Positions 1-7,162 of a DNA stretch of 18,959 nucleotides are shown here, piece by piece (within the stretch, counting starts at the first letter, position 1; each line of letters starts with the position of its first letter). A program made the translations under genes and the position numbers. The notes under the pieces are model-generated. The model did no database searches. It had not been told where the DNA came from and was given only the letters and a program-made list of their open reading frames with translations. Origin of the DNA: Anaerolineae bacterium. GTDB taxonomy: Bacteria; Chloroflexota; Anaerolineae; Promineifilales; Promineifilaceae. The stretch is taken from assembly GCA_028277515.1 (NCBI GenBank), contig JANQGC010000120.1:1-18959 (forward strand), read 5' to 3'.

Positions 1-1440
1 ATTGATTCTGTGGACGAAATCACGGCCGTCATCAATAAAGATCATGGCAAAAGCCGGCAGGATGCCGGCGCAGAAGTGTTTATGACCGTCGATAAAATTC
101 ACCAATATCTCAAGCGGGCGCACAAGTGGCTGGGCAAAAAACGCGTTCCTCCGGGCATCTATTTCTTCCGCCGCTACAGCTACGAACCGATACCATACGG
201 TGTGGTAGGCGTCATCGGCCCCTGGAATTATCCCTTTGAGCTGATCGTTCCCGCGACTATTTCCGCCTTGTTGGCCGGCAATACGGTCATGGTCAAGCCT
301 TCCGAGGTCGCCGCCTCCACCGGAGCGCTCATTGAGGAATTGTTTAACCGTGTGCCTGAACTGTCACCCTTCGTCCGCTTTTTGCATGGCGATGCGCGGG
401 TCGGCGCCAGCATGGTGGCCTCCAAACCCAATCTGATTTTCTTGACCGGGTCCACAGACACCGGCCGTAAGGTGGCCAAAGCAGCGGCTGAACATATGAT
501 CCCATTTCTGTGTGAACTGGGTGGCAAAGATCCCATGATCGTCCTGGAAGATGCCGATCTCCGAGCGGCCGCCAAATGGGGCGTCTGGTCCAGCGCCTTC
601 TTCAACTCCGGCCAATCCTGCGTCGCCGTCGAGCGCATTTATGTCGTCGAAGCGGTCTATGACCGGTTCGTGCAGATGGCCATCGAAGAAGCTCAAAAAG
701 CGAAGATTGGTTACACGGAAAGCAAAGAATGTGAATATAATATGGGACCGCTAACCTTCCAACGGCAGCTTGACATCGTCGAGGGACAGCTTCAAGATGC
801 CTTGAACAAAGGGGCGCGCATCGTGTATGGCGGCTCAAGAAATGATATGTACTTTGAACCGACTATCTTAGTTGATGTCGATCATTCGATGGAAGTCATG
901 TGGGAAGAGACATTTGGTCCCCTGATTCCAATCATGAAAGTGAAAGATGAAGCCCACGCCGTGCAGTTAGCCAATCACAGCAAATTTGGCCTGAATGCTT
1001 ATATCTGGAGCAGCAACCATAAGCGTGCCCGCCGGCTGGCGCAGCAGATGGAGGTGGGAACCGTTAATATTAATGATGTCATGGTCCACTACCCGGTCTC
1101 TTTGCTGCCCTTTGGCGGTGTGAAGATGTCCGGCAACGCACGCACGCATGGCAAAGAAGAAGTGATGCAGTTCACCCAGATCCGGTCCTATGCCGAAGGC
1201 TACCCACCGCTGCCCTTCGATGTATCGACCATTTTGCGCTACCCAAACCATTACCGGCTCATGATGATCGTTATGCACATGATCTTCGGCGTCACCCCGC
1301 GCCAGCGGGTCAAACCGGTTAAAGATTTGATCGATGATCAAGACCTGGTCCCCAAAGCGGGCAAAGCTGTCGCCGCGACCGGCGCATTGGCAGCATTGGC
1401 CACCCTCATCGTCAGCCTATTCCGCGCCCGAAAAAATTAA
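1..1440 (+). CDS. Aldehyde dehydrogenase, class-3-like, membrane-anchored (5' partial)
   Basis: NAD(P)-dependent oxidation of an aldehyde to a carboxylic acid. The frame is open to the left edge with no start context, and a full-length family member would have roughly 40-60 more N-terminal residues, so the gene is cut by the window. The first in-frame start-like codon (GTG) is at 10. Counting from it, the protein shows the Rossmann segment GPWNYPFEL near residue 70, the motif CELGGKDP with the general-base Glu at 169, and FNSGQSC with the nucleophilic Cys at 204; the 35-residue spacing fits the family. The last 25 residues form one hydrophobic helix (about GALAALATLIVSLF) followed by basic residues, a tail anchor resembling fatty-aldehyde dehydrogenases of the ALDH3 group. 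The substrate is inferred to be a long-chain or hydrophobic aldehyde from the anchor only. A hairpin follows the stop, so it probably ends its transcription unit. Confidence 0.93.
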   Translation: MDSVDEITAVINKDHGKSRQDAGAEVFMTVDKIHQYLKRAHKWLGKKRVPPGIYFFRRYSYEPIPYGVVGVIGPWNYPFELIVPATISALLAGNTVMVKPSEVAASTGALIEELFNRVPELSPFVRFLHGDARVGASMVASKPNLIFLTGSTDTGRKVAKAAAEHMIPFLCELGGKDPMIVLEDADLRAAAKWGVWSSAFFNSGQSCVAVERIYVVEAVYDRFVQMAIEEAQKAKIGYTESKECEYNMGPLTFQRQLDIVEGQLQDALNKGARIVYGGSRNDMYFEPTILVDVDHSMEVMWEETFGPLIPIMKVKDEAHAVQLANHSKFGLNAYIWSSNHKRARRLAQQMEVGTVNINDVMVHYPVSLLPFGGVKMSGNARTHGKEEVMQFTQIRSYAEGYPPLPFDVSTILRYPNHYRLMMIVMHMIFGVTPRQRVKPVKDLIDDQDLVPKAGKAVAATGALAALATLIVSLFRARKN

Positions 1441-1447
1441 CCTCAAC

Positions 1448-1479
1448 AAGCTGCCATCTTTTCAAAAAGATGGCAGCTT
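1448..1479 (+). terminator. Hairpin after the aldehyde dehydrogenase gene
   Basis: Arms AAGCTGCCATCTTTT (1448-1462) and its exact reverse complement (1465-1479) enclose a very short loop, 8 bases after the stop codon. There is no good T-run on the plus strand after it (CAATAAATCTC), so it may be a weak or factor-assisted terminator or an mRNA 3' stabiliser. Confidence 0.5.
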
Positions 1480-1497
1480 CAATAAATCTCTATATGA

Positions 1498-1503
1498 TAT
1501 AAT
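1498..1503 (+). promoter_or_regulatory. Candidate -10 box of the DUF433/DUF5615 operon
   Basis: A perfect TATAAT lies only six bases before the ATG at 1510 and there is no Shine-Dalgarno sequence before that ATG. If this is the -10 box, transcription would start at or next to the ATG, giving a leaderless mRNA. No convincing -35 is seen. Confidence 0.35.
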
Positions 1504-1509
1504 AACCGT

Positions 1510-1848
1510 ATGATCGAAGATCCTGTCATCAATCTAGCTGAATATTTTGAGTTCGTTTTTCCCAATACGATCAGGATAAAAGGGCACCGGATTGCCATTG
1601 AGCATATCCTTCACTATTTTCATCAAGGTTACAGCCCTGAAGAAATTGCACAGGAATTTCCGGGCTTGGCTCTTGAAAAAATTTACGCTTGCATCATGTT
1701 TTATTTCACCTATAAAGATCAAGTTGAAAGCTACCTGGAAAAAAAGCGGAAAAATGACCTGGATGCATACGATAAATGGGATGCTTCCCCCTCCCCACTT
1801 ATCAAACGTCTTCGAGTCATTCGAGATGATAAATTAAAATATCAATGA
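1510..1848 (+). CDS. DUF433-family antitoxin
   Basis: 112-residue protein of the DUF433 type, a small winged-helix-like family found as the antitoxin partner of PIN-like toxins. The core is visible as IRIKGHRIAI (residues 21-30, corresponding to the usual G-x-P/x-I-x-G-T-R-I region) followed by GYSPEEIAQEFPGL (40-53), the typical 'G-x-S-x-E-E-I' helix. A charged, probably flexible C-terminus (EKKRKNDLDAYDKW onwards) could be the part that binds the toxin. The stop overlaps the next start by four bases (ATGA at 1845-1848), so the two genes should be translationally coupled. The likely roles are toxin neutralisation and autorepression, both inferred from the family. The upstream TATAAT sits close enough to the ATG to suggest a leaderless transcript. 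Confidence 0.8.
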   Translation: MIEDPVINLAEYFEFVFPNTIRIKGHRIAIEHILHYFHQGYSPEEIAQEFPGLALEKIYACIMFYFTYKDQVESYLEKKRKNDLDAYDKWDASPSPLIKRLRVIRDDKLKYQ

Positions 1849-2207
1849 AGGTTCGTTTTCTGATTGATGAGAATCTTTCTAACCGTTTGAAAATACATCT
1901 TAAAGATATTAATAATCAAATTGATGTTATCAGAATTGGGGATGGAGGCGCACCTCCGTTTGGTACATCTGATCCAGATATTCTGTTTTACCTATCCCAA
2001 TCTCAAAGGATATTAATTACGGGAAATCGCAGCACCATTCCTCAGCATCTGATTGATTTTTATGAAAAACAGGGCTTTTCTCATTGGGGAGTTCTTTGGG
2101 TCCGACCGGACACAACCATCCACCAATTAACCTCCGACCTTTATCTAATTTGGGAAATTACTGATAGCGAAGAATGGAAAGATCGAACGGATTGGATTCC
2201 ATTTTAA
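1845..2207 (+). CDS. DUF5615 PIN-like toxin
   Basis: 120-residue protein of the DUF5615 group (PIN-like, Mut7-C related), the usual partner of DUF433 antitoxins and predicted to be an RNase. The N-terminus MKVRFLIDENLS carries the acidic pair Asp8/Glu9; TSDPDILFYL holds Asp43/Asp45; ILITGNRSTIPQHL (residues 57-70) corresponds to the third conserved strand. In many relatives this strand reads T-x-D-R, whereas here the acidic position is Asn61, so catalytic strength is uncertain. The start overlaps the antitoxin stop (ATGA) and there is no separate ribosome site, which fits coupled translation. AT content is higher than in the flanking metabolic genes, consistent with a mobile toxin-antitoxin cassette. 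Confidence 0.78.
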   Translation: MKVRFLIDENLSNRLKIHLKDINNQIDVIRIGDGGAPPFGTSDPDILFYLSQSQRILITGNRSTIPQHLIDFYEKQGFSHWGVLWVRPDTTIHQLTSDLYLIWEITDSEEWKDRTDWIPF

Positions 2208-2301
2208 GTTGATTCATCATTCCAGATCAAGCAATTCAAAACGCCGTTTTGAGAAACGCCACATCGCAGGCTCTGTTCTATGGGTAAAGAAACATCCGTT
2301 T

Positions 2302-2396
2302 GTCATCCTGAACGTAGTGAAGGATCTTGCACTTCCTATCGGTGAAAGATTCCTCACGCTGTTCCCTTCGGCTAGCTCAGGGCAGGCTGGAATGAC
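2302..2396. repeat. Imperfect GTCAT...ATGAC dispersed repeat
   Basis: A roughly 95-bp stretch begins GTCATCCTGAACG and ends GGCTGGAATGAC, so its ends are inverted (GTCATcc / aATGAC). Inside it has GTGAAGGATCTTGC and a half-inverted CTTCGGCTAGCTCAGGGC. A related element with GTCATTTCGAGC...GCATGAC ends lies at 13615-13672. Such sequences are widespread intergenic repeats in several environmental bacterial lineages. The short ORFs crossing it are not genes. The remainder of 2208-2554 shows nothing I can support. Confidence 0.5.
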
Positions 2397-2554
2397 GGTT
2401 TGAGAAAGTTTGTTTCTTAGCAAATTCAGACACAATTAAACGGCAGTTATCAAGAGCATTGCGCTGAGTGAATTGGCGATCAACATTATGAATAACCAGC
2501 GGCAGCATCAATTTGAGCAAGCTGCCATGGGCAATCAATCTTGCTGGAATTTTC

Positions 2555-4177
2555 ATGCGTGCATGGATTAACCAACGAAATCATAGTCGAATTCTGTTGT
2601 TCACGGCCGTTTTCCTGCTGCTGATCCTGGCCTGGATTAACCGCTTCGTCCAGGATGACGCCTTCATTTCCTTTCGCTATGCTCGAAACCTGGCCCAGGG
2701 GTTGGGCTTAGTGTGGGGGCCGGGCCAGGTCGTCGAAGGGTACAGCAATTTTTTGTGGACCCTGTTGATCAGCGGGATCATGGCTCTCAACCTGGACCCC
2801 ATCGCCGGGGTGATCGTTATGGGCCTATTTTTCTTCCTGCTGTCCCTGATCTTCACCTTTTACCTGGGGCGGCTGGTGCTGCAAGAAGATTTCCTGGCCT
2901 TGATTGCCGTGCTGCTGTTGGGAACCAATTTCACCTTCAGTTCTTTCGCCACCGGGGGTTTGGAAACGCAGATGCAAACCGCCCTGCTTTTGATTTCAAC
3001 TTTCATCGTCTTGCAAAACCGGGCGGACAGGCAGTGGACATTGTGGCGAATGCTCATGCTTGGCTTCCTTTTCAGCCTCGCCCTGCTGACCCGCCTGGAT
3101 TCGGCCGTCATCTTATTTATCCTTTCCCTAATAACAGTGTACGAACTCTATAACTTCCCCCTTTCCAACCCCAAGAAAGCTGCCCTTCTGGCGGCCTGGA
3201 CCGCACCTATCCTGTTCATCGTTGGTTCGTGGTTTTTATGGCGATTCAATTTCTATGGCCAGCTTCTGCCCAACACCTTTTACGTCAAGGTCAGCTCCGG
3301 CACATCCATCTTGCGCGGGGGATATTATTTCGCCGTCTTTTTAGCCTCTTACTGGCTGCTGCCCTTTCTCATCCTGGCCTTGATCGTCTATAAAAAACTG
3401 TGGGCACAACGCAGCGGTTCAATTCTGATCTTGGCGGCCATTGTCCTGACTTGGTCACTTTACATTTTCAGCCTGGGCGGTGATTTTATGGAGTTTCGCT
3501 TCATGACCCCCATTTTGCCGGCATTGATGATCTTACTCACCTGGCTGATTTTCACCGGCTTGCAGCGAACCCTTTGGCGCACCATCACCATTCTCCTGGT
3601 TATCAGCGGCTCTTTTTACCATATGCTGACCTTCGAGTCCGTACCCGGCATCGGCAGCATTCCCGGCTTGAAGGGCTATATGGAAAACCCACACCAAAAT
3701 TGGGACGGCATCGGCCGCACGTTGGGCGACCACTTCCAGGGATGCGCCGACCCGGTCACCATTGCCGTTCGCCCTGCCGGGGCGATTCCCTATTACTCCG
3801 GCCTGAACAGCATTGACATGCTCGGCTTGAATGATCCCTGGATCGCCCGCAATGGCCTGGTTTTAGGCTCCATGCCCGGACACCAACGCATTGCACCTTT
3901 CGACTATTTGCAGCAGCAAGAGGTGAATCTAATCATTGGCCATCCGGTGTTGGAAGAAGACGATCTCCAGATCGATGGCCCCGGTGAAACGGCCGTAGCG
4001 CGCTTCATGGTCTACCTTGATGCTTCTAACCCCCATCCCTTGCCTGAAGATGCCCGTTTTTTGGCCATACCGATTGCCAATAATTACAATCTTACGGCAC
4101 TATATCTTAATAGAAACGCCTGTATCGAGCGCGCCATTAATCAAAACAACTGGGGCAACCGGCCGGTTGAAAAATAG
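2555..4177 (+). CDS. GT-C type membrane glycosyltransferase (ZomB/AftB/ArnT-like)
   Basis: Polytopic membrane protein of 540 residues with about ten hydrophobic segments and a C-terminal soluble part, as in lipid-phosphate-sugar dependent GT-C enzymes. The key motif is VQDDAFISFRYARNLAQG shortly after the first membrane helix (Asp34-Asp35 in this start choice), followed by GLVWGPGQVVEGYSNFLWTL. The D-D-A-[FY]-I-[ST]-x-R-Y / G-x-x-V-x-G-[YT] pattern is shared with the ZomB/AftB-type arabinosyltransferase group. GGDFMEFRFMTPILP later in the protein is a second family hallmark. The expected reaction is transfer of a sugar from a polyprenyl phosphate to an extracytoplasmic glycan or protein; donor and acceptor cannot be read from sequence. 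The ATG at 2555 (MRAWINQRNHSR then a membrane helix) is preferred over a TTG at 2513. Neither has a good ribosome site. Confidence 0.75.
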   Translation: MRAWINQRNHSRILLFTAVFLLLILAWINRFVQDDAFISFRYARNLAQGLGLVWGPGQVVEGYSNFLWTLLISGIMALNLDPIAGVIVMGLFFFLLSLIFTFYLGRLVLQEDFLALIAVLLLGTNFTFSSFATGGLETQMQTALLLISTFIVLQNRADRQWTLWRMLMLGFLFSLALLTRLDSAVILFILSLITVYELYNFPLSNPKKAALLAAWTAPILFIVGSWFLWRFNFYGQLLPNTFYVKVSSGTSILRGGYYFAVFLASYWLLPFLILALIVYKKLWAQRSGSILILAAIVLTWSLYIFSLGGDFMEFRFMTPILPALMILLTWLIFTGLQRTLWRTITILLVISGSFYHMLTFESVPGIGSIPGLKGYMENPHQNWDGIGRTLGDHFQGCADPVTIAVRPAGAIPYYSGLNSIDMLGLNDPWIARNGLVLGSMPGHQRIAPFDYLQQQEVNLIIGHPVLEEDDLQIDGPGETAVARFMVYLDASNPHPLPEDARFLAIPIANNYNLTALYLNRNACIERAINQNNWGNRPVEK

Positions 4178-4217
4178 AATAGAATTTGTTAGCAATCCTC
4201 AATTTTTGGATCATCTT

Positions 4218-4244
4218 TTGAAATATCTCATTTTGAGATATAAT
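4218..4244 (+). promoter_or_regulatory. higBA promoter with palindromic operator
   Basis: A TTGAAA-like -35 (4218-4223) and a TATAAT -10 (4239-4244) bracket a perfect palindrome ATATCTCA-TTT-TGAGATAT (4223-4241). The 8-bp arms sit between and overlap the promoter boxes, the usual place for HigA autorepression. The box spacing is a short 15 bp, so the -35 assignment is tentative. The -10 lies seven bases before the ATG at 4252, again suggesting a leaderless transcript. Confidence 0.5.
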
Positions 4245-4251
4245 GTTTATA

Positions 4252-4539
4252 ATGCACATCATCTCGCGAAAACAACTTCGGATTTTTTGGGAAAAACACA
4301 ACGATAGTAAAAACCCTTTGGTGAGATGGTATAAAATCATGCAATTAAATGATTTTTCAAGCTTCGTCGAATTGAGAAGAACTTTTCCCAGTGCAGATAA
4401 GGTTGGTAATTGTATTGTATTCAATATTGGCGGGAATAAATATCGCCTTATCACTGCTATTCACTTTAATCGAAAGAAAGTTTACATCCGCAATGTTCTA
4501 ACCCATGAACAGTACGATCAAGGATTGTGGAGATTATGA
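4252..4539 (+). CDS. higB: HigB-family mRNA interferase toxin
   Basis: 95-residue RelE-like toxin of the HigB_toxin family, which cleaves mRNA at the ribosome. The family signature is clear: MHIISRKQLRIFWEKH at the N-terminus, then LVRWYKIM, FPSADKVGNCIVFNI, and GNKYRLITAIHFNRKKVYIR leading to VLTHEQYD (catalytic-region T-H-x-x-Y-D). The start at 4252 is chosen because family members begin MHIISRK; an ATG at 4243 would add three residues. The toxin is encoded first, the reversed gene order characteristic of hig modules, and its stop overlaps the antitoxin start (ATGA at 4536-4539). Regulation is probably by HigA at the palindrome just upstream. Confidence 0.88.
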   Translation: MHIISRKQLRIFWEKHNDSKNPLVRWYKIMQLNDFSSFVELRRTFPSADKVGNCIVFNIGGNKYRLITAIHFNRKKVYIRNVLTHEQYDQGLWRL

Positions 4540-4934
4540 GCCTTAAAATCAAAGAAATTCAGCCTTATTGGACAGTGATCAGCCCTCATTTATCTGTGCG
4601 GGATGAAGAAGAATATGATCGGGCGGTAGACCAAATGAATGAGCTGATTGATTTAATCGGCCTGGATGACAATCATCCTATGTATGATTACCTCGATACG
4701 CTTTCCACGCTCATTCACGCCTATGAAGAACGGCATTACCAAATGCCCCAGGCAAGTGGCGCCGGTATCCTGAAGTATTTAATGGATGAGCATCATCTAA
4801 AACAGTCAGATCTGCCTGAGGTGGGTTCTCAAGGAATTGTATCTGAGATATTAAGCGGCAAAAGAGAACTAAATGTGCGCCAAATTCGTGCGCTCAGCAA
4901 GCGTTTCCATGTATCTCCGGCGGTGTTCATTTAA
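4536..4934 (+). CDS. higA: HigA-type XRE antitoxin
   Basis: 132-residue antitoxin. The N-terminal half (to about residue 70) is acidic and helical, with HPMYDYLDTLSTLIHAYEE typical of COG5499 HigA proteins. The C-terminal half (residues 76-130) is an XRE helix-turn-helix: ILKYLMDEHHLKQSDLPEV, GSQGIVSEILSGKRELN, then VRQIRALSKRFHVSPAVF. It neutralises HigB and represses its own operon, presumably by binding the 4223-4241 palindrome. The start at 4536 overlaps the higB stop and has GGAG four bases upstream; the alternative ATG at 4527 would add three residues. The stop codon overlaps the T-run of the terminator that serves the opposite strand. Confidence 0.87.
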   Translation: MSLKIKEIQPYWTVISPHLSVRDEEEYDRAVDQMNELIDLIGLDDNHPMYDYLDTLSTLIHAYEERHYQMPQASGAGILKYLMDEHHLKQSDLPEVGSQGIVSEILSGKRELNVRQIRALSKRFHVSPAVFI

Positions 4935-4962
4935 AAAAAGACCTGCGACCGATCGGCCGCAG
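4933..4962 (-). terminator. Intrinsic terminator of the htrA gene
   Basis: On the minus strand a GC-rich stem CTGCGGCCG / CGGTCGCAG (one mismatch, 4943-4962) is followed by GTCTTTTTTT. It lies 32 bases after the protease stop. It also overlaps the end of higA, so it may act as a shared barrier between the convergent genes. Confidence 0.75.
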
Positions 4963-4994
4963 ATCTCATGCTTATTCAATTTATTTAGATATCG

Positions 4995-6185
4995 TTACTC
5001 TTCAACAGACGGCCGTGCTTCTAACGTCACCTGAATCACGAGCAGTTCCCCATCTCGCAGGATAGACAGTTCCACAACCTGACCGACCGTTGTTTTGCCA
5101 ACAATGTAGCCTAAGAGGTCGTCAAAAGAGCGCACCTCTTCATTGTCGATGCCGACGATGACATCACCGCCAAGGCCCGTCGCCGGATCTCCCGCACGAA
5201 TGCCCGCCGCTTCGGCCGGCCCGTCCGCAATCACATTGGCCAGAACGATGCCTCGCTGCTCCCGGTCCAGGTTAAGAGATTCAGCCAATGCAGCGTTCAG
5301 TTCTGTCCCGGAAACACCTAACCAGGGGGTTTGCACCGATCCGCCGTCAATAAGCTGAGGGATTACCACAGCTACGACATTGGAAGGCACTGCAAAACCC
5401 ACCCCGGATGACCCGCGCACGGGGGATTCAATGGCCGTGTTTACGCCAATTACATTTCCGTTGGTGTCCAACAAAGGGCCGCCGGAGTTGCCGGGATTAA
5501 TCGCCGCGTCGGTTTGGATAATATCGGGAATATTATAGCTGCCGCCGCCCGGCGCTTGCGCGCCAGGGAAGAGACGATCCAGCCCGGATATAATGCCTGT
5601 GGTTAAGGTATTGGCCAGGCCAAAAGGACTGCCTATCGCCAGCACAAGCTGGCCAACACGTAGTTGGTCGGAGTCGGTCAGGGTTAATGCTTGCAGCTCA
5701 CCCGGTTGGACATCGACTTTGAGCACAGCCAGGTCCGATCCCGGATCAGCCCCCACCAGGGTGGCTTCCAGGTCATTACCGTCCGGGAAAGAGACGATGA
5801 TATTGCGCGCTCCGGCCACGACATGATTGTTGGTGACAATGTACCCGGCAACATCATAAACAAAACCGGAACCCTGTCCATTATCAACGCCGATATGCAC
5901 AACAGATGGGCTTACTCGTTCAAATAGATTAATGAAGACTTCTTCATGTTCAAACAAGTTTTCGCTTTGAATGGCCGGGGGGATCTGGACTTGAGGAACC
6001 GTCGGGATATTATTTTGAGCCGGGGGGTCCGGCTCAGCCTGGTCGAGGACGGCCGACTCCGCCTGCACCTTATCTTCTAATATCGGTTGAAGTTCCGCTT
6101 CAACCTCGCCAAATGCGCCACACGCGGTCAGCAGCAGCGCGAAAATAATCAATAAAATAAAAGAACCTGTTTTCGTTCGATTCAT
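4995..6185 (-). CDS. htrA: HtrA/DegP-type serine protease, lipoprotein
   Basis: 396-residue trypsin-like protease for envelope protein quality control. The N-terminus has a lipoprotein signal peptide with lipobox LLTAC (Cys22), so the enzyme is predicted to be tethered to the outer face of the membrane. After an acidic/proline linker (to about residue 75) comes the protease domain with the complete triad: His121 in VTNNHVV, Asp151 in GSDLAVLKV and Ser234 in GNSGGPLLD. One PDZ domain follows (about 285-390; WLGVSG, ADGPAEAAGIRAGD, GDVIVGI). The ATG at 6185 is chosen because GGAGG lies seven bases upstream and the signal peptide begins there; a longer reading to 6251 adds unrelated residues and enters a hairpin repeat. 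A good terminator follows. A 12-bp palindrome sits just before the ribosome site. Confidence 0.95.
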   Translation of the reverse strand: MNRTKTGSFILLIIFALLLTACGAFGEVEAELQPILEDKVQAESAVLDQAEPDPPAQNNIPTVPQVQIPPAIQSENLFEHEEVFINLFERVSPSVVHIGVDNGQGSGFVYDVAGYIVTNNHVVAGARNIIVSFPDGNDLEATLVGADPGSDLAVLKVDVQPGELQALTLTDSDQLRVGQLVLAIGSPFGLANTLTTGIISGLDRLFPGAQAPGGGSYNIPDIIQTDAAINPGNSGGPLLDTNGNVIGVNTAIESPVRGSSGVGFAVPSNVVAVVIPQLIDGGSVQTPWLGVSGTELNAALAESLNLDREQRGIVLANVIADGPAEAAGIRAGDPATGLGGDVIVGIDNEEVRSFDDLLGYIVGKTTVGQVVELSILRDGELLVIQVTLEARPSVEE

Positions 6186-6203
6186 TCGTTGACCTCCACT
6201 GGT

Positions 6204-6215
6204 CTTTACGTAAAG
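6204..6215 (-). promoter_or_regulatory. 12-bp perfect palindrome in the htrA leader
   Basis: CTTTACGTAAAG is a perfect 12-bp palindrome ending seven bases before the GGAGG ribosome site of htrA. It could be a dimeric regulator site or a small leader hairpin. No clear sigma-70 promoter could be placed beside it. Confidence 0.3.
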
Positions 6216-6249
6216 GTAAATGTGCGGTTGCACCCAATGTGCTTTACTC

Positions 6250-6282
6250 AAGTGACAGTCACTTTTGAATTGACTGTCACTT
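6250..6282. repeat. GTGACAGTCA hairpin element, copy 1
   Basis: Perfect 12-bp arms AAGTGACAGTCA (6250-6261) and TGACTGTCACTT (6271-6282) with a 9-base loop, upstream of htrA. The same arm core GTGACAGTCA recurs in the hairpin at 10090-10119. There is no T-run on either side, so it is better read as a dispersed palindromic repeat than as a terminator. Confidence 0.6.
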
Positions 6283-6349
6283 ATTACTACATTCTATTCT
6301 TCACTATAGACGTTATGGGATTGTAAATTCTCGGTTAAGGGAAAATTAG

Positions 6350-6477
6350 AACTGGGAACTGACAATTGATAACTGGGAACTGATAACAGCATCGTGAGCA
6401 GTAATCAGTGGGCAGTGGACAGTAAACAGTGAGAAACTCGCCACTCGCTACCCGCTACTCGCCACCTGCTACTCGCT
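6350..6477. repeat. Heptanucleotide repeat tract (three related families)
   Basis: The tract reads in 7-base steps with hardly a break: AACTGGG, AACTGAC, AATTGAT, AACTGGG, AACTGAT, AACAGCA; then one irregular unit; then CAGTAAT, CAGTGGG, CAGTGGA, CAGTAAA, CAGTGAG; two extra bases; then ACTCGCC, ACTCGCT, ACCCGCT, ACTCGCC, ACCTGCT, ACTCGCT. It resembles the short tandem heptamer repeats known from cyanobacteria. The last units run into the 3' end of the esterase gene and encode its final residues. Confidence 0.75.
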
Positions 6478-7162
6478 CCTCATCCCGCTCCCTCCACCAG
6501 CTTTTAAGGTCCTGCACTCCCTGCCGGTTCAGCTTGTGACCGGTGTCATATTCATGATAGGACACATCTGCGCCGCCCTTGCGTAAAACGGCTGCCGATT
6601 GCAGGGACCGCTCATAGGGAATTAACGAATCATTTTTGCCGACAGCGATGAAAACAGGCAGATCCATTAAAGAATATAAACAAGGCTCCTCTTCACATCC
6701 CTCTGGTACAAAGCCAACCAGTCCGGCAATGCCCTGCGCCAATCCAGGAACGCGCATGCCCAACGCGTAGGATAGGGCTGCACCTTGACTAAATCCCATC
6801 AAATAGATCTGCTGCGGATTTGCCTGGTATAAACCGGGTAAGGCGGAAGTAAAACGCTGCAAGGGCAGCACGGCCGCATCAAACCTGGCCAAATCCGGCC
6901 AATCCGCATCTTCACGCGCCACCCAAGAAAAACGGCCCGGAGGTCCTTCGACAATGCCGCGTGGGGCTACCTTAAGCCAATGATTGGGTACCACATTTTC
7001 AAAAAGCCACATGGCATCCTCATCACCATAACGGCCGTGAATCATCACCACTGTCGGAAAAGGTCCCTCGCCATCCGGCCGTTTAGCCCGGTGTACTAAT
7101 CCTGACTTTAAAAATGCTTGCCCATATTCAACTAATTGGGGGGAATTCGTGTTGGCGTTCAT
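6455..7162 (-). CDS. Alpha/beta-hydrolase, phospholipase/carboxylesterase family
   Basis: 235-residue cytosolic serine hydrolase of the COG0400 type, which hydrolyses short-chain carboxylic esters or lysophospholipids. The triad is visible: Ser125 in the nucleophile elbow GFSQGAAL, Asp178 in VGKNDSLIP and His209 in DTGHKL. The oxyanion strand is VVMIHGRYGDED (38-49), and APRGIVEGPPGRFSW follows as in esterase relatives. The ATG at 7162 has AAGGATGAC directly upstream; a GTG at 7222 would place the start inside a terminator-like hairpin and is rejected. The last residues (VAGGE) are encoded by the heptamer repeat tract, so the original C-terminus has been replaced or extended. The leader has a strong promoter and an intrinsic-terminator hairpin, suggesting attenuation. 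Confidence 0.87.
   Translation of the reverse strand: MNANTNSPQLVEYGQAFLKSGLVHRAKRPDGEGPFPTVVMIHGRYGDEDAMWLFENVVPNHWLKVAPRGIVEGPPGRFSWVAREDADWPDLARFDAAVLPLQRFTSALPGLYQANPQQIYLMGFSQGAALSYALGMRVPGLAQGIAGLVGFVPEGCEEEPCLYSLMDLPVFIAVGKNDSLIPYERSLQSAAVLRKGGADVSYHEYDTGHKLNRQGVQDLKSWWRERDEERVAGGE

Noticed and set aside
6186..6251. Upstream start at 6251 for the HtrA protease
   Set aside because: The added 22 residues precede a complete signal peptide and enter the GTGACAGTCA hairpin. GGAGG supports 6185.
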